A stretch of DNA of 64,000 nucleotides, taken from Flavobacteriales bacterium UBA2306 (GTDB lineage Bacteria; Bacteroidota; Bacteroidia; Flavobacteriales; Weeksellaceae). The stretch's first letter is position 1; every line of letters starts with the position of its first letter. Of the stretch, positions 9,214 to 17,849 are shown one piece after another. The position numbers and the translations under genes are program-made. The notes under the pieces were generated by a model that was not told where the DNA came from, searched no databases, and saw nothing but the letters and a program-made list of their open reading frames with translations. The DNA is taken from positions 676,712 through 740,711 of the forward strand of contig DDVS01000001.1 in the NCBI GenBank assembly GCA_002345565.1. The letters run 5' to 3'.

Positions 9214-9237
9214 CTGTTATTTTATTTGAAATTAAAA

Positions 9238-9543
9238 TTAATCTTTGTTTCTTTTCAGAATTGCAACCACTTGAACTACAAAACCTGCAATTACTAAAAA
9301 CGGTGCTAATCTAATTCTTCTGAAAGAAAAAATCTCCTCGTTCCAATAATTCGGATCAAATTTGCCTTCAGGCGTTGTGTTTGCATCTGCTCCCATCATC
9401 AGAATAAATCCCAAAAGAATCAATCCTAAACCAATTAACATTAATTTAAAATTCTTGTTTCCAAAATAGAATGCTTTTTTCTCCACCGTTTCAGCTGTCC
9501 CGAACTGGTTTGCAGAATATTTATTTTTTGCTTTTTTTGCCAT
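9238..9543 (-). CDS. DUF3098-type small membrane protein
   Basis: 101 aa with two membrane segments (about 32-50 and 82-97) and the block NKNFKLMLIGLGLILLGFILMMG, followed by FDPNYWNEEIFSFRRIRLAP, which I recognise as DUF3098. Function unknown. It follows ftsX by 2 nt on the same strand, a common pairing in Bacteroidetes, which suggests a role around the divisome or envelope; that is inference from position only. Confidence 0.75.
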   Translation of the reverse strand: MAKKAKNKYSANQFGTAETVEKKAFYFGNKNFKLMLIGLGLILLGFILMMGADANTTPEGKFDPNYWNEEIFSFRRIRLAPFLVIAGFVVQVVAILKRNKD

Positions 9544-9545
9544 TT

Positions 9546-10445
9546 TTAAGAATAATAAAGGTCATCTACGTTGCTTCGTAAGAATCTCCAGGTTGCAAAG
9601 ATAGTACTTGCAATGGTAATAAAAACACCTACAAAAAGAATAATGAAAACCAAATAAACATATTGGTTAGTATCTTGAACAAAAGGAGTCCCAATTTCAC
9701 TGGTAAAATAATACCATATTCCACCCAATGCTAAAAGTCCGATGAATGCGCCAATCAAACCAAGAACCAGAGCTTCTTTGATGAATGGCATCAAAATAAA
9801 TCTTCTTTTAGCGCCAACCAGTTGCATGGTTTTAATAATAAATCTTTTAGAGAAAATTTTAAGTCTAATGGAATTGTTAATCAAAACAATCGCAACAATT
9901 AAGAATAAAATCGAGAATGCTAAAATCCACGTCAAGATTCTATTCAGATTATTGTAAACATCGATGGTGAGTTGATTGTCATTTACCACTTCTTTTACTC
10001 CTTCAATAGCTTTAAGTTGGGTTACCACACCATCAATTTTTGCTGGATCTACAAATTCTGGTTTCAAAGTAACTTCCACAGATGCCGGGAAAATATCTTC
10101 TTCAAAAAGAGCATCGGAGTCTATTCCCAATTGTTTTTTTGCCAGCACAGAAGCTTCCTGCTTAGAAATATACTGTGCTTGTTTCACATAGTTTTGCTGT
10201 TTGATTTTCGTAAATGTTTCTTCCTGAAATTTGAGTGTTTTTGCAGAATCGCGAGGGTCAAGATACTCATCAAAATAGGCTTCAACCACCAATTGTTCTT
10301 TGATATAATCTGAGTATTTTTGAGCATTGATTAGAATCAACCCGAATAGTCCTACAAGAAACAAAACCAGCGAAATACTGATGACTACAGTAATGTTGCT
10401 GGATCTTAATCTACTTTTATTAAAATCGTCAACGGTCTTTGGCAT
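9546..10445 (-). CDS. ftsX: Cell-division ABC permease-like protein FtsX
   Basis: 299 aa from the ATG at 10445 (a TTG directly before it is also in frame). FtsX is the membrane half of FtsEX, which couples division to peptidoglycan hydrolase activation. One N-terminal membrane segment (about 20-42), an extracytoplasmic domain (45-170) and three C-terminal segments are visible, with the FtsX core FIIKTMQLVGAKRRFILMPFIKEALVLG. No ftsE lies in this window, as is usual in Flavobacteriia where the two are separated. Ends 2 nt before DUF3098. Confidence 0.88.
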   Translation of the reverse strand: MPKTVDDFNKSRLRSSNITVVISISLVLFLVGLFGLILINAQKYSDYIKEQLVVEAYFDEYLDPRDSAKTLKFQEETFTKIKQQNYVKQAQYISKQEASVLAKKQLGIDSDALFEEDIFPASVEVTLKPEFVDPAKIDGVVTQLKAIEGVKEVVNDNQLTIDVYNNLNRILTWILAFSILFLIVAIVLINNSIRLKIFSKRFIIKTMQLVGAKRRFILMPFIKEALVLGLIGAFIGLLALGGIWYYFTSEIGTPFVQDTNQYVYLVFIILFVGVFITIASTIFATWRFLRSNVDDLYYS

Positions 10446-10607
10446 CAAAAAAATTTTTGCTAAAATAGAAATTTTCGTTTAAAATCTGGCGCAGTTGTCT
10501 GTTAATAAAATCATAAAAACTTTATAAAATGTACTATTTCATTCCTTTTTGAGAAAATTGAAACTCGGCATTTTTATTGTTTACAGAATTTTACCAAATC
10601 AAGAATT

Positions 10608-11606
10608 ATGAAAATTTTACGTCAAACCAGAGGCAAAAATTTCTTCTATACCAATCAACATAATGAAAAACTGAAGGATCCAGATAAAATCGATTTTATC
10701 CAATCTCTTGTGATTCCGCCAGCGTGGACCAATGTAGAAATTACCACCAACAGACGGGCAAAAATATTAGCTGTTGGACGCGACCAGAAAGGTAGAAAAC
10801 AATACATCTATAATCCCAAATTTCGTGCGAAAAAAGATGCGGACAAGTTTGACAGAATCCTCCATTTTGCAGAAAATCTGGAGCATATGAGACGGGTTAC
10901 CGGACAACATCTGCGTAAGAAAAAAATGACCCGCGAAAAAGTAATGGCCGCTATGGTAAGACTTCTGGACTCTGCTTATTTCCGACCTGGAAGTCCAAAA
11001 TACACGCAGCAAAATAAAAGTTATGGCTTAACGACAATCCGTAAAAAACACCTGACTATAGAAGGAGACGAAATGATTTTTTCTTACAAAGGAAAATCGG
11101 GAAAATTCCAGGAAAAGCACGTTATTAATTCAAAATTATCAAAAGTTATTGCCCAATTAGAAGAATTGCCTGGTTACAGACTTTTTAAATATTATGATGA
11201 AGATGAAGAATTAATTTTGGTCGAAAGCCAGGATCTTAACCAATACATCAAAGAAGTTATGGGCGAAGAATTTTCCGCAAAAGACTTCCGAACCTGGGCT
11301 GGAACTATGATTGCCGCAGGAATATTAGACGAACTTGGCATCTGTGAAAAACAACAGCAAAAAGAAATGAATAAAAGAATCCGGAATGCTATCGTTGCCG
11401 TATCCGAAAGATTGGGAAATACGCCTGCCGTTGCCCGAGATTCTTATATTGATCCCAGAATTTTTGAACATTATAAAAACGGACAAACCGTCCAATATTT
11501 CCAGAAAGAAATTAAAAAACTTTTGAAGAAAAACGAAAACCTATCTGAAACAGAAATTGGCGTGTTGTATATGTTGAAATCTAAGATAAAGGCTTCGAGA
11601 GCCTGA
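10608..11606 (+). CDS. Type IB DNA topoisomerase (poxvirus-like)
   Basis: 332 aa. Relaxes supercoils by transient single-strand nicking with a 3'-phosphotyrosine. It shows the bacterial/poxvirus TopIB core: VIPPAWTNVEI, KFDRILHFAENL, KDFRTWAGT and a C-terminal RDSYIDPRIF whose Tyr is the expected nucleophile. The gene stands alone with no TAnnTTTG close upstream. The last codons (KASRA plus the TGA stop) are encoded by a dispersed repeat that begins at 11591, so the natural C-terminus has been replaced or extended by repeat DNA. The repeat lies well after the catalytic Tyr, so activity should be kept. Confidence 0.9.
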   Translation: MKILRQTRGKNFFYTNQHNEKLKDPDKIDFIQSLVIPPAWTNVEITTNRRAKILAVGRDQKGRKQYIYNPKFRAKKDADKFDRILHFAENLEHMRRVTGQHLRKKKMTREKVMAAMVRLLDSAYFRPGSPKYTQQNKSYGLTTIRKKHLTIEGDEMIFSYKGKSGKFQEKHVINSKLSKVIAQLEELPGYRLFKYYDEDEELILVESQDLNQYIKEVMGEEFSAKDFRTWAGTMIAAGILDELGICEKQQQKEMNKRIRNAIVAVSERLGNTPAVARDSYIDPRIFEHYKNGQTVQYFQKEIKKLLKKNENLSETEIGVLYMLKSKIKASRA

Positions 11607-11615
11607 GCCTAACAA
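11591..11615 (+). repeat. TCGA-loop dispersed repeat overlapping the topoisomerase stop
   Basis: GGCT TCGAGAGCCTG AGCC TAACAA. It is one of seven copies in the window (11591, 19051, 19110, 20290, 20523, 42766, and inverted at 42819). The first four bases pair with AGCC. Here it encodes the end of the TopIB gene. Confidence 0.75.
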
Positions 11616-11628
11616 GGCATTATATCAA

Positions 11629-13113
11629 TTAATACGATAAATACTTGAAGACGTTTCCAATTTTGTTAATTAAATCTGTAGGTAACATTGCTTCTTTTGA
11701 GAATTCCTCAGCTGCAAAATCCCCTGCTTTTCCGTGAAGCCAAACTCCGAAAACACAAGCTTTTCCGATGTCATATTTTTGAGAAATCAAAGAAGTTAAA
11801 ATTCCTGTGAGAACATCTCCGCTTCCGCCTTTTGCCATTCCGGAATTACCTGTGATGTTATAGAAAACCTTTTGATTTGGTGTAATAACAGCTGTATGAT
11901 GATCTTTTAGAATGATAAAAATCTGTAATTCTTCTGCTTTTTGCTTTGCTAATTCTAATCTTTCAAATGAGTTTTCAGTTTTTCCAAACAACCTTTCAAA
12001 TTCTAAAGGATGTGGCGTGATAACAGAATATTTTGGAATTAGATTTAATTTTTGATTTTCCGCCAAAATATTAAGAGCATCCGCATCTAGAACAACAGGA
12101 TTCTTATAATTTTCAAGAAATTCTAATAGAGCTTTTTGTGTTTCGATTTTCTTCCCCAAACCCGGTCCGATTCCGTAAATTCCTTTATCCTGAATTTCTA
12201 TTTCATTCATATAATCTTCTCCAGAATCTATGAACATTGCTTCAGGAACTTGAGATTGAAGAATAATGTTTCCACATTTTGGTGCAATTGTAAAAGTTAA
12301 TCCGCTTCCAGTTTTCAAAGCTGATAAAGTAGACATCAGAACAGCTCCAATCTTACCATAACTTCCGCCAACCAAAACACTTTTCCCATAAGTTCCTTTA
12401 TGACTGAATTCTTCTCTAGGTTTGTAGATTTTCTTAATTAAAATTTCATCAATTACGAAATAATCGGTTTCTGCTTCATTAATAAAATCTTCATCAAGAT
12501 CAATATCTAAAACAATAATTTTTCCACAGAATTTTCCCGTTTCCGGATGAAGAAAACTTCTTTTATAGAATTGAAAAGTCAAAGTAAAATCTGCTTTGAA
12601 AACTGCAGCATTTTTGTTGATCATTCTATCGGCAAACAATCCGGTCGGGATGTCAATAGAAATTTTTAGAGTTGGGATTTCGTTTAAGTTTTCGATTAAA
12701 TTTTGAAAATCATCAGATAATTCCCGGTTCAATCCATAACCAAATAATGCGTCAATTATTACAGAATTATCACGGTTATCAAATTCAGAATAATCTTTAA
12801 TTGTAATTCCGCTGATCGGTTTTATTTTATTAAGATTAATTTTTGCATCTTCAGAAAACTTAGAATTATTCTCATCAATAAAAACTTCGGCATCAAATCC
12901 TTTCTCATAAAGCATTCTTGCAATTGCGAATCCATCTCCTCCATTATTTCCATTTCCACAAAAGATTGAGAAACTTTGATTTGATTTAAAATTATCCACA
13001 ATCCAATCTGCGCATTTTTTCGCGGCATTTTCCATCAGATTGACAGAAGAAATCCCTTTTTCTATGGTTGCAGAATCACATTCTTTAATTTGAGAAGATG
13101 AAAGGATTTTCAT
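11629..13113 (-). CDS. nnr: Bifunctional NAD(P)H-hydrate epimerase / ADP-dependent dehydratase
   Basis: 494 aa. Repairs hydrated NADH and NADPH: the N-terminal YjeF_N domain (1-210) epimerises R-NAD(P)HX and the C-terminal carbohydrate-kinase-like domain (230-490) dehydrates the S form using ADP. N-domain marks are FCGNGNNGGDGFAIARML and ISIDIPTGL. C-domain marks are GSYGKIGAVLMS, LDADALNILAE, ITPHPLEFERLFG and the nucleotide site AKGGSGDVLTGI. Both domains look complete and the fusion is usual for bacteria. It stands alone on the minus strand. Confidence 0.95.
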   Translation of the reverse strand: MKILSSSQIKECDSATIEKGISSVNLMENAAKKCADWIVDNFKSNQSFSIFCGNGNNGGDGFAIARMLYEKGFDAEVFIDENNSKFSEDAKINLNKIKPISGITIKDYSEFDNRDNSVIIDALFGYGLNRELSDDFQNLIENLNEIPTLKISIDIPTGLFADRMINKNAAVFKADFTLTFQFYKRSFLHPETGKFCGKIIVLDIDLDEDFINEAETDYFVIDEILIKKIYKPREEFSHKGTYGKSVLVGGSYGKIGAVLMSTLSALKTGSGLTFTIAPKCGNIILQSQVPEAMFIDSGEDYMNEIEIQDKGIYGIGPGLGKKIETQKALLEFLENYKNPVVLDADALNILAENQKLNLIPKYSVITPHPLEFERLFGKTENSFERLELAKQKAEELQIFIILKDHHTAVITPNQKVFYNITGNSGMAKGGSGDVLTGILTSLISQKYDIGKACVFGVWLHGKAGDFAAEEFSKEAMLPTDLINKIGNVFKYLSY

Positions 13114-13246
13114 TAGAATTAAATTTTAAAAGAGTACAATTTCAAATTTAATCAATAATATTCTTTTATCAATAGTAATAAATAAATCGATTTTTAAAAA
13201 AAAAATTGATATTTTTGTTTATAACTAACTATAAAAAAATACAACT

Positions 13247-13621
13247 ATGGGATTTGTAAAAGAATTTAAAGAGTTTGCATTCAAAGGGAATGTAGTTGAC
13301 TTAGCAGTCGGTGTCATCATAGGTGCTGCATTTGGAGCTATTGTAAAATCATTGGTCGATGATGTTATCACGCCGCTTCTATTGACACCTGCTTTGAAGG
13401 CTGCCGGTGCAGAAAACATCAAAGAACTAGCTTGGAATGGCGTGACCTATGGAAATTTCCTTTCTTCCGTCATTAGTTTTCTGGTGATTGCATTTGTTTT
13501 ATTTTGGTTGATTAAACTAGCCAACAAGTTCAACAAAAAACCAGAAGCCGCACCAGCCGCACCATCTTCTACGGATCAATTATTGATGGAAATCCGTGAC
13601 GAACTTAAGAAAAAAGCATAA
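13247..13621 (+). CDS. mscL: Large-conductance mechanosensitive channel
   Basis: 124 aa. Pentameric inner-membrane channel that opens under osmotic downshock. The conserved start FVKEFKEFAFKGNVVDLAVGVIIGAAFGAIV forms the N-terminal helix and first membrane segment; a second segment (about 77-97) and a charged C-terminal helix follow. The Ala/Pro linker EAAPAAPSS is short. A -7 like TATTTTTG lies at 13210-13217, 30 nt before the ATG. Single gene, ended by a strong bidirectional terminator. Confidence 0.96.
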   Translation: MGFVKEFKEFAFKGNVVDLAVGVIIGAAFGAIVKSLVDDVITPLLLTPALKAAGAENIKELAWNGVTYGNFLSSVISFLVIAFVLFWLIKLANKFNKKPEAAPAAPSSTDQLLMEIRDELKKKA

Positions 13622-13623
13622 TA

Positions 13624-13652
13624 AAAATCGCCACTTTTGGAGTGGCGATTTT
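13624..13652. terminator. Bidirectional terminator, mscL and GLPGLI gene
   Basis: A 12-bp perfect stem: AAAATCGCCACT (13624-13635) with AGTGGCGATTTT (13641-13652), loop TTTGG. It begins 3 nt after the mscL stop and ends directly at the stop of the convergent gene. Confidence 0.9.
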
Positions 13653-14492
13653 CTATTTCAATAAGTCTAATTCAATTCTGTTATTATCTTTTTTGATTCG
13701 AGCTTTCAAACGTTCTTCTTGTTCTTTGGCAATTTTGGTAGAGCTCCCATCTTTTCCAGTCAATACAATAGAAGTTCCGCCCATTTGAATTTGTTTAATT
13801 CCTTTTGTTGGGTCATTTTCATATTCTTTCAAGACTTTTTGGAATTGTTTGGAATTGACAGCAATTTCCTTTGCATCCCAAACATTGATATTCATATCGC
13901 CCGAAATATTTTTGATACCTTTCAGCTCCATTTTGTGAGAACCTGTTTTGTCTTCAATCTTAACAATCAGCCCTGGTAAACCATTAAATTTATAAGGTCC
14001 ATCTTGAATGGGAATTTCTGTAGAAAACCAAGCTATCCAATGTCTTCCAGCAAAATCAGCTTCAGCTTTTTGAACATTCCATTCTCCTATTTTTTCTTTT
14101 TCTGACAATATTTTCCAATTGATTTTTCGGTCATCAGAAATATTATACGCATCCATTCCCAATCTGCGATGGAGATTAATTTTATAATCAGGATAAGTTT
14201 TTGTTACCGAATATCTCACACTTCCTTTTCGCATATCCGATTTTACATTGATAGAACCTGTAGCAGCCAATTGTTTTTCCAAATCCACTTTCATCAAAGA
14301 ATCCGAATTAAAAACGGTGTAACTGTAATATTTGGAACCATCTTTTGTGGTGTCCAAGAACATCATTTCTGTTTTGACATCATCAACATTTGTAGAATCT
14401 GAAATGAATTTGTACTCGTAAATAAATCTTTTATTCTGAGCAATTGCTAGAACTCCTAAAATCAGAAATAAATTAATTAGTAGTTTTTTCAT
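13653..14492 (-). CDS. GLPGLI-family exported protein
   Basis: 279 aa with signal peptide (1-18, VLAIAQ). The family motif is present as DGPYKFNGLPGLIVKIED near residue 170, with AWFSTEIPIQDGP before it. The family is Bacteroidetes-specific and its function is unknown. It lies downstream of the BlaI/M56 pair on the same strand, but a terminator hairpin separates them, so co-expression is only partial at best. Weak similarity in context to stress-responsive envelope proteins is inference. Confidence 0.9.
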   Translation of the reverse strand: MKKLLINLFLILGVLAIAQNKRFIYEYKFISDSTNVDDVKTEMMFLDTTKDGSKYYSYTVFNSDSLMKVDLEKQLAATGSINVKSDMRKGSVRYSVTKTYPDYKINLHRRLGMDAYNISDDRKINWKILSEKEKIGEWNVQKAEADFAGRHWIAWFSTEIPIQDGPYKFNGLPGLIVKIEDKTGSHKMELKGIKNISGDMNINVWDAKEIAVNSKQFQKVLKEYENDPTKGIKQIQMGGTSIVLTGKDGSSTKIAKEQEERLKARIKKDNNRIELDLLK

Positions 14493-14510
14493 AGTTTTTG
14501 GTTTTAAAAA

Positions 14511-14530
14511 TAAAAGCCGGCGAACCGGCT
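14511..14530 (-). terminator. Terminator after the M56 gene, TTCG loop
   Basis: On the minus strand AGCCGG-TTCG-CCGGCT forms a 6-bp GC-rich stem capped by a UUCG tetraloop, followed by TTTATTTTT. Confidence 0.85.
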
Positions 14531-14553
14531 AAAGTGTTAAGAATTTTAAATAT

Positions 14554-16632
14554 TTATTTTGTAATAACTTCTATTTTTCCAATTCCGTTAGTTTTGAAAA
14601 TACTCATCGAAGAAATTATGCTAGGATCTAATTTCTGAAGTTCTGACTTTTCGACCTGTTTTCCATCAATATAAATTGTTGTATTATCCAAATTAGATGA
14701 TGCAGTTTTGTTGAGAACAAAAGTCTTATTGGAAGCGTTAATCTTTGGACTATCAACAAACACTATTTTATTAGGAGAATCCAAATTAGAATTAAAGCTA
14801 ATTGCCCAAGGATTGTTCTGACGCATCTCTTTGTTCAATTCACGTTGTTTTTCTCTAAGTTTTTTTTGCTCTTCCATCAACTCTTTCTGCTTTTCCTGAA
14901 GTTGCTTTCTTTTTTTCTCCATTTTTTTCAATTCTTTTGGAGACAATTTGGATTTAGCTTCATTAAAGAATATATCATCAGAAAAATTAAATTTGAAATT
15001 ACTTGTCAAGTCTTTAAACTCAGGAAAATCGCTTGCATCAAAACCATAAGCTACTGTTCCATCCGTAAAAGCATCTTTCCCAAATTGGTCTGTAATCATT
15101 TTCTGAAACTCGTCATTAGTATAAGTTTTCCCATATTTTTCAAGCGCATCTTGTGCTCTTTTCTGAGCATCTTGAATCTTTTTCTGAAACTCAGGAGAAT
15201 TGACTTTGATTTGCATTTTTTCAGCTTGCTCCTGTGCATTCTTCAAGTCTCTCTGAAATTTTGGAGATTTCATCATTCGCTCAGCGATTTTTGCCTGCTT
15301 TTCCGCATCAGCAATTCTCTTTTTAAACTCTGGAGAATTAACCATTGCTTCAGCATCTCTACCTGCTTTTTCTGCGTCGGCAATTCTTTTTTTGAATTCC
15401 GGAGAATCATACATCTTTGCCATCGCTTCGGAATATTCTTCCAGCCCTTTTAAATTTTTCTGATAATTGTCCGAATCTACAATAGATTGCATCTTACTAG
15501 AAAGATTTTCCAAATCATTTTCTAAAGCCTTATATTCTGATGAATCTTCTTTTTTAGCTTTTTTAAGAGCCGATAATGCTTTGCTTTTTTCAGCCATTTT
15601 TGTACTAAGTGCAGACATTTTCAAATGGTCTTCTTTCAAAGCTTCAGAATATAATTGTGTCTGTTTTTGATGACTCATCGATAAACTGTCAAACTCAGAA
15701 GTTTTAGGTTTTATCGTATCATTTTTCATTTCGTTTACAGCAATTTCAATTGCTTTGTTCGTTTCCGTAATTTCTTTATTTTTAGCATTTACCATATAGG
15801 CGAACACCATAAAAAATAAAATTGGTAGCGCAAAAAGTTTGCGTGCGTAGCTGTACTTGGTTTGGTTTTTTGTTAGCATTGTAAATCTTTTTTTGAGGTT
15901 AGATGATAAAAAAGGACTCGTAACAGGAATCACCGACCCCGAGAAATGACTCTCGAGAAGCATCTGCGCAAATGCTCTAGTGTCGGACTTTTTCACCGCT
16001 TTGTTGTCCGCCAAGTATTCGTGAATAAGATTGATTTCTTTGTTGATAAAGTAAAACACAGGATTGAACCAGAAAACAGATTTGGAAACCTGCATCAGAA
16101 GTTTGTCCCAGCTGTGTTTTTGTTCTATATGAACCATCTCGTGCTTCAAAATCTGCTGACCAACAGGAGAATTAATCTCTATTGACTTTTTCCAGAACAG
16201 ATTTCTGAAGAATGAAAACGGCGCATTATTAAGATTGGTCTGATAAAATTTGATTCCCTCGATAGTTTCATTCGGGAATTGATTTTTTATCGAATTGATT
16301 TTTAAAATTCCTAGTATTAATCTAATTAAAAGAGCGACTGAAACCACTCCAATAATTGTATAAAAAACTGAATAAATAGTGATATCATAGTTTGTAGTTT
16401 GAGATTGGTTTTGATTGAATCCACTCAAAAGCAGATACAAATTCTTGTTTGTTTCTATCGTAAAATAAGAAACTTTTATCAAAGGCAGAACAAGACTCAC
16501 AACCACCAAAGACAAAAGATAAAACCGATTGTAATGATGAAAAGTCTTATCCTTTAAAAACAAAAGATAATAGGCAAACATCACTGCTGAGCAGAGAATC
16601 ATTTTGCCAAAATAAAGTAAAATTGGTTCCAT
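14554..16632 (-). CDS. BlaR1-like M56 membrane metallopeptidase with coiled-coil repeats
   Basis: 692 aa. Four membrane segments (about 10-25, 35-55, 88-110, 268-286) frame a cytoplasmic M56 peptidase with zinc site HEMVH (164-168) and third ligand in HEYLAD (about 205). In BlaR1/MecR1 such a domain is switched on by an external signal and leads to cleavage of the repressor encoded beside it. There is no penicillin-binding sensor domain. Instead the external part holds four repeats of about 27 residues built on SPEFKKRIADAEK (about 410-515), a highly charged EKQKELMEEQKKLREKQRE coil (about 575-610), and a C-terminal block with TTIYIDGKQV and SISSMSIFK-like residues that resembles part of a TonB plug. 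What it senses is unknown. Its ATG overlaps the blaI stop (TAATG). Confidence 0.88.
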   Translation of the reverse strand: MEPILLYFGKMILCSAVMFAYYLLFLKDKTFHHYNRFYLLSLVVVSLVLPLIKVSYFTIETNKNLYLLLSGFNQNQSQTTNYDITIYSVFYTIIGVVSVALLIRLILGILKINSIKNQFPNETIEGIKFYQTNLNNAPFSFFRNLFWKKSIEINSPVGQQILKHEMVHIEQKHSWDKLLMQVSKSVFWFNPVFYFINKEINLIHEYLADNKAVKKSDTRAFAQMLLESHFSGSVIPVTSPFLSSNLKKRFTMLTKNQTKYSYARKLFALPILFFMVFAYMVNAKNKEITETNKAIEIAVNEMKNDTIKPKTSEFDSLSMSHQKQTQLYSEALKEDHLKMSALSTKMAEKSKALSALKKAKKEDSSEYKALENDLENLSSKMQSIVDSDNYQKNLKGLEEYSEAMAKMYDSPEFKKRIADAEKAGRDAEAMVNSPEFKKRIADAEKQAKIAERMMKSPKFQRDLKNAQEQAEKMQIKVNSPEFQKKIQDAQKRAQDALEKYGKTYTNDEFQKMITDQFGKDAFTDGTVAYGFDASDFPEFKDLTSNFKFNFSDDIFFNEAKSKLSPKELKKMEKKRKQLQEKQKELMEEQKKLREKQRELNKEMRQNNPWAISFNSNLDSPNKIVFVDSPKINASNKTFVLNKTASSNLDNTTIYIDGKQVEKSELQKLDPSIISSMSIFKTNGIGKIEVITK

Positions 16633-16991
16633 TATTCCTTGTTTTTAAGTTCGTTTAACAAAAGTTCCAAATCTTTCACACTGATTTCGTTTTCTTCTAC
16701 CAAAAACGAAACCGCGTTGGTATATGAACCTTCAAAATAATTCTTAACCAAGCTTCTGATAGACTTTCCACTATAATTTTCTTTACTTATCAAAGGAAAA
16801 TATTCGTGTTGTCTTCCAAAAGTTTTATGACTAACAAATCCTTTTTCCATCAAGATTTTAAGAATCGTGGAAATTGTATTTGTATGCGGTTTTGGCTCGG
16901 GAAACAATTCTAAAACGTCTTTTAAGAAACCTTTCTCTATCTGCCAAAGGTACTGCATTACTTGTTCTTCTGCTTTGGTTAACTTATTCAT
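16632..16991 (-). CDS. BlaI/MecI-family repressor
   Basis: 119 aa from the ATG at 16991, which starts the family sequence NKLTKAEEQVMQYLW; an in-frame ATG 21 nt upstream gives a non-family extension. Winged-helix DNA-binding domain (1-75), then a dimerisation tail. NTISTILKILMEKGFVSH is the recognition and wing region. Expected to repress its own operon until the M56 partner is activated. Overlap with the M56 gene (TAATG) implies equal expression. An operator-like dyad sits on the promoter just upstream. Confidence 0.92.
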   Translation of the reverse strand: MNKLTKAEEQVMQYLWQIEKGFLKDVLELFPEPKPHTNTISTILKILMEKGFVSHKTFGRQHEYFPLISKENYSGKSIRSLVKNYFEGSYTNAVSFLVEENEISVKDLELLLNELKNKE

Positions 16992-17041
16992 AATCTTTAA
17001 CTTTAAAAACAATCAATCTTATATCACTAAAAACTTAGTAA

Positions 17042-17073
17042 TACAAATGTAGGATTAATTTTCATTCGTACAA
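17042..17073 (-). promoter_or_regulatory. blaI-M56 promoter with overlapping operator-like dyad
   Basis: TACATTTG (complement of 17044-17051) with TTG exactly 19 nt upstream (complement of 17071-17073) is an ideal promoter. The -7 box lies inside TACA-AA-TGTA (17042-17051), the core of BlaI/MecI operators. Two further small dyads flank it: ACTAA/TTAGT at 17026-17039 and AACTAT/ATAGTT at 17072-17087. Confidence 0.75.
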
Positions 17074-17162
17074 CTATTTTTATAGTTAAAAGACGTTAAA
17101 TATTATAACTAATTGAAAATCAAAACACAAACAATTATTACTCAAAATTTCCATTCTATAAC

Positions 17163-17192
17163 TTGACTTGTATCAAAAAAGTCTTATCTTTG
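17163..17192 (+). promoter_or_regulatory. Promoter of initiator tRNA copy A
   Basis: TTG (17163-17165), 19 nt, TATCTTTG (17185-17192). The mature tRNA begins 12 nt after the element. Confidence 0.88.
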
Positions 17193-17203
17193 CACCACAA
17201 TAT

Positions 17204-17279
<76 letters not shown>

Positions 17280-17284
17280 AATCA

Positions 17285-17313
17285 AGAGAATCACAAACGT
17301 GGTTCTCTTTTTT
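17285..17313 (+). terminator. Terminator of tRNA copy A
   Basis: AGAGAATCAC and GTGGTTCTCT pair around AAAC, followed by T6. It separates the tRNA from the GIY-YIG remnant, which starts 5 nt after it. Confidence 0.88.
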
Positions 17314-17317
17314 AGTT

Positions 17318-17569
17318 ATGGAAGAATTTGTTGTTTACGTTTTATATTCAGAGAAATTTGACAGAACGTATACCGGTTTTACATCAAATCTTGTGGAAAG
17401 ATTCAAATCACATAACGAATTAGGAACAAAAGGTTATACAATTAACTTTAAACCTTGGACGGTAAATTCACGTAGAATTTTTCAATGAAAAGAAAGATGC
17501 AATGAAAAGAGAAAAATTTTTAAAAACTGGACAAGGAAGATTATTCATTAAATCTTTGATTAATAAATG
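17318..17569 (+). pseudogene. Frameshifted GIY-YIG nuclease gene, cassette A
   Basis: Near-identical copy of the intact gene at 18005. It starts MEEFVVYVLYSEKFDRTYTG and reads 56 codons to a premature TGA at 17486-17488. The cause is one extra base just after the PWT codons (GGTA near 17461-17464 where the intact copy has TTT); after it the homologous sequence continues in another frame to the end (about 17569). The catalytic tyrosine region survives but the C-terminal half is lost. It lacks its own promoter and lies directly behind the tRNA terminator. Confidence 0.9.
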
Positions 17570-17572
17570 GAG

Positions 17573-17624
17573 GGTTCATATCCGCCATAGGCGGACGCAC
17601 GTTCGAGTCGTGTCCTCGCAACCA
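17573..17624 (+). other. tRNA-fMet 3'-half remnant with palindromic insert, cassette A
   Basis: GGTTCATA (anticodon-loop side, one change from the tRNA), then the palindrome TCCGCC-ATA-GGCGGA (17581-17595), then 29 bases identical to the 3' end of the initiator tRNA (17596-17624: T arm, 3' acceptor strand and CCA). The 5' half and a normal anticodon stem are absent, so it cannot fold as a tRNA. Confidence 0.85.
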
Positions 17625-17629
17625 ATTCA

Positions 17630-17658
17630 AGAGGATCAATTTTTGATTCTCTTTTTTT
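17630..17658 (+). terminator. Terminator after remnant A
   Basis: AGAGGATCAA pairs with TTGATTCTCT (one G-T), followed by seven T. It resembles the tRNA terminator but with CAA/TTG in place of CAC/GTG next to the loop. Confidence 0.82.
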
Positions 17659-17849
17659 ATTTCATCAACTAAGAATTTGTTTGTAGAATTAGTAATAATA
17701 ACATCTCATAGATTCCGCTAATTAAGCAGATTATTTCTATCAGAAAAATTGCTATATCTGCGAGAGATTAAATCTTCAAATTTCTATCAAAATTTTCATC
17801 GAAATTTTCATCAAGATTTAATATCAAAAAATTAAAACTCACAAAAAAC

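Noticed and set aside
12991..13001. Third DnaA box (TTATCCACA) inside nnr
   Set aside because: A single copy within a conserved coding region is explained by the protein sequence and has no partner.
15467..15670. Open frames on the strand opposite the M56 gene and other large genes
   Set aside because: They are shadows of the coding frame, with no start signals, no family resemblance and biased composition.
17659..17849. Possible third unit or small RNA between the two tRNA cassettes
   Set aside because: AT-rich sequence with AGATTCCGCTAATTAAGCAGATT and a few AAATTTTCATC repeats, but no promoter-terminator pair and no ORF. It looks like a common flavobacterial intergenic repeat.
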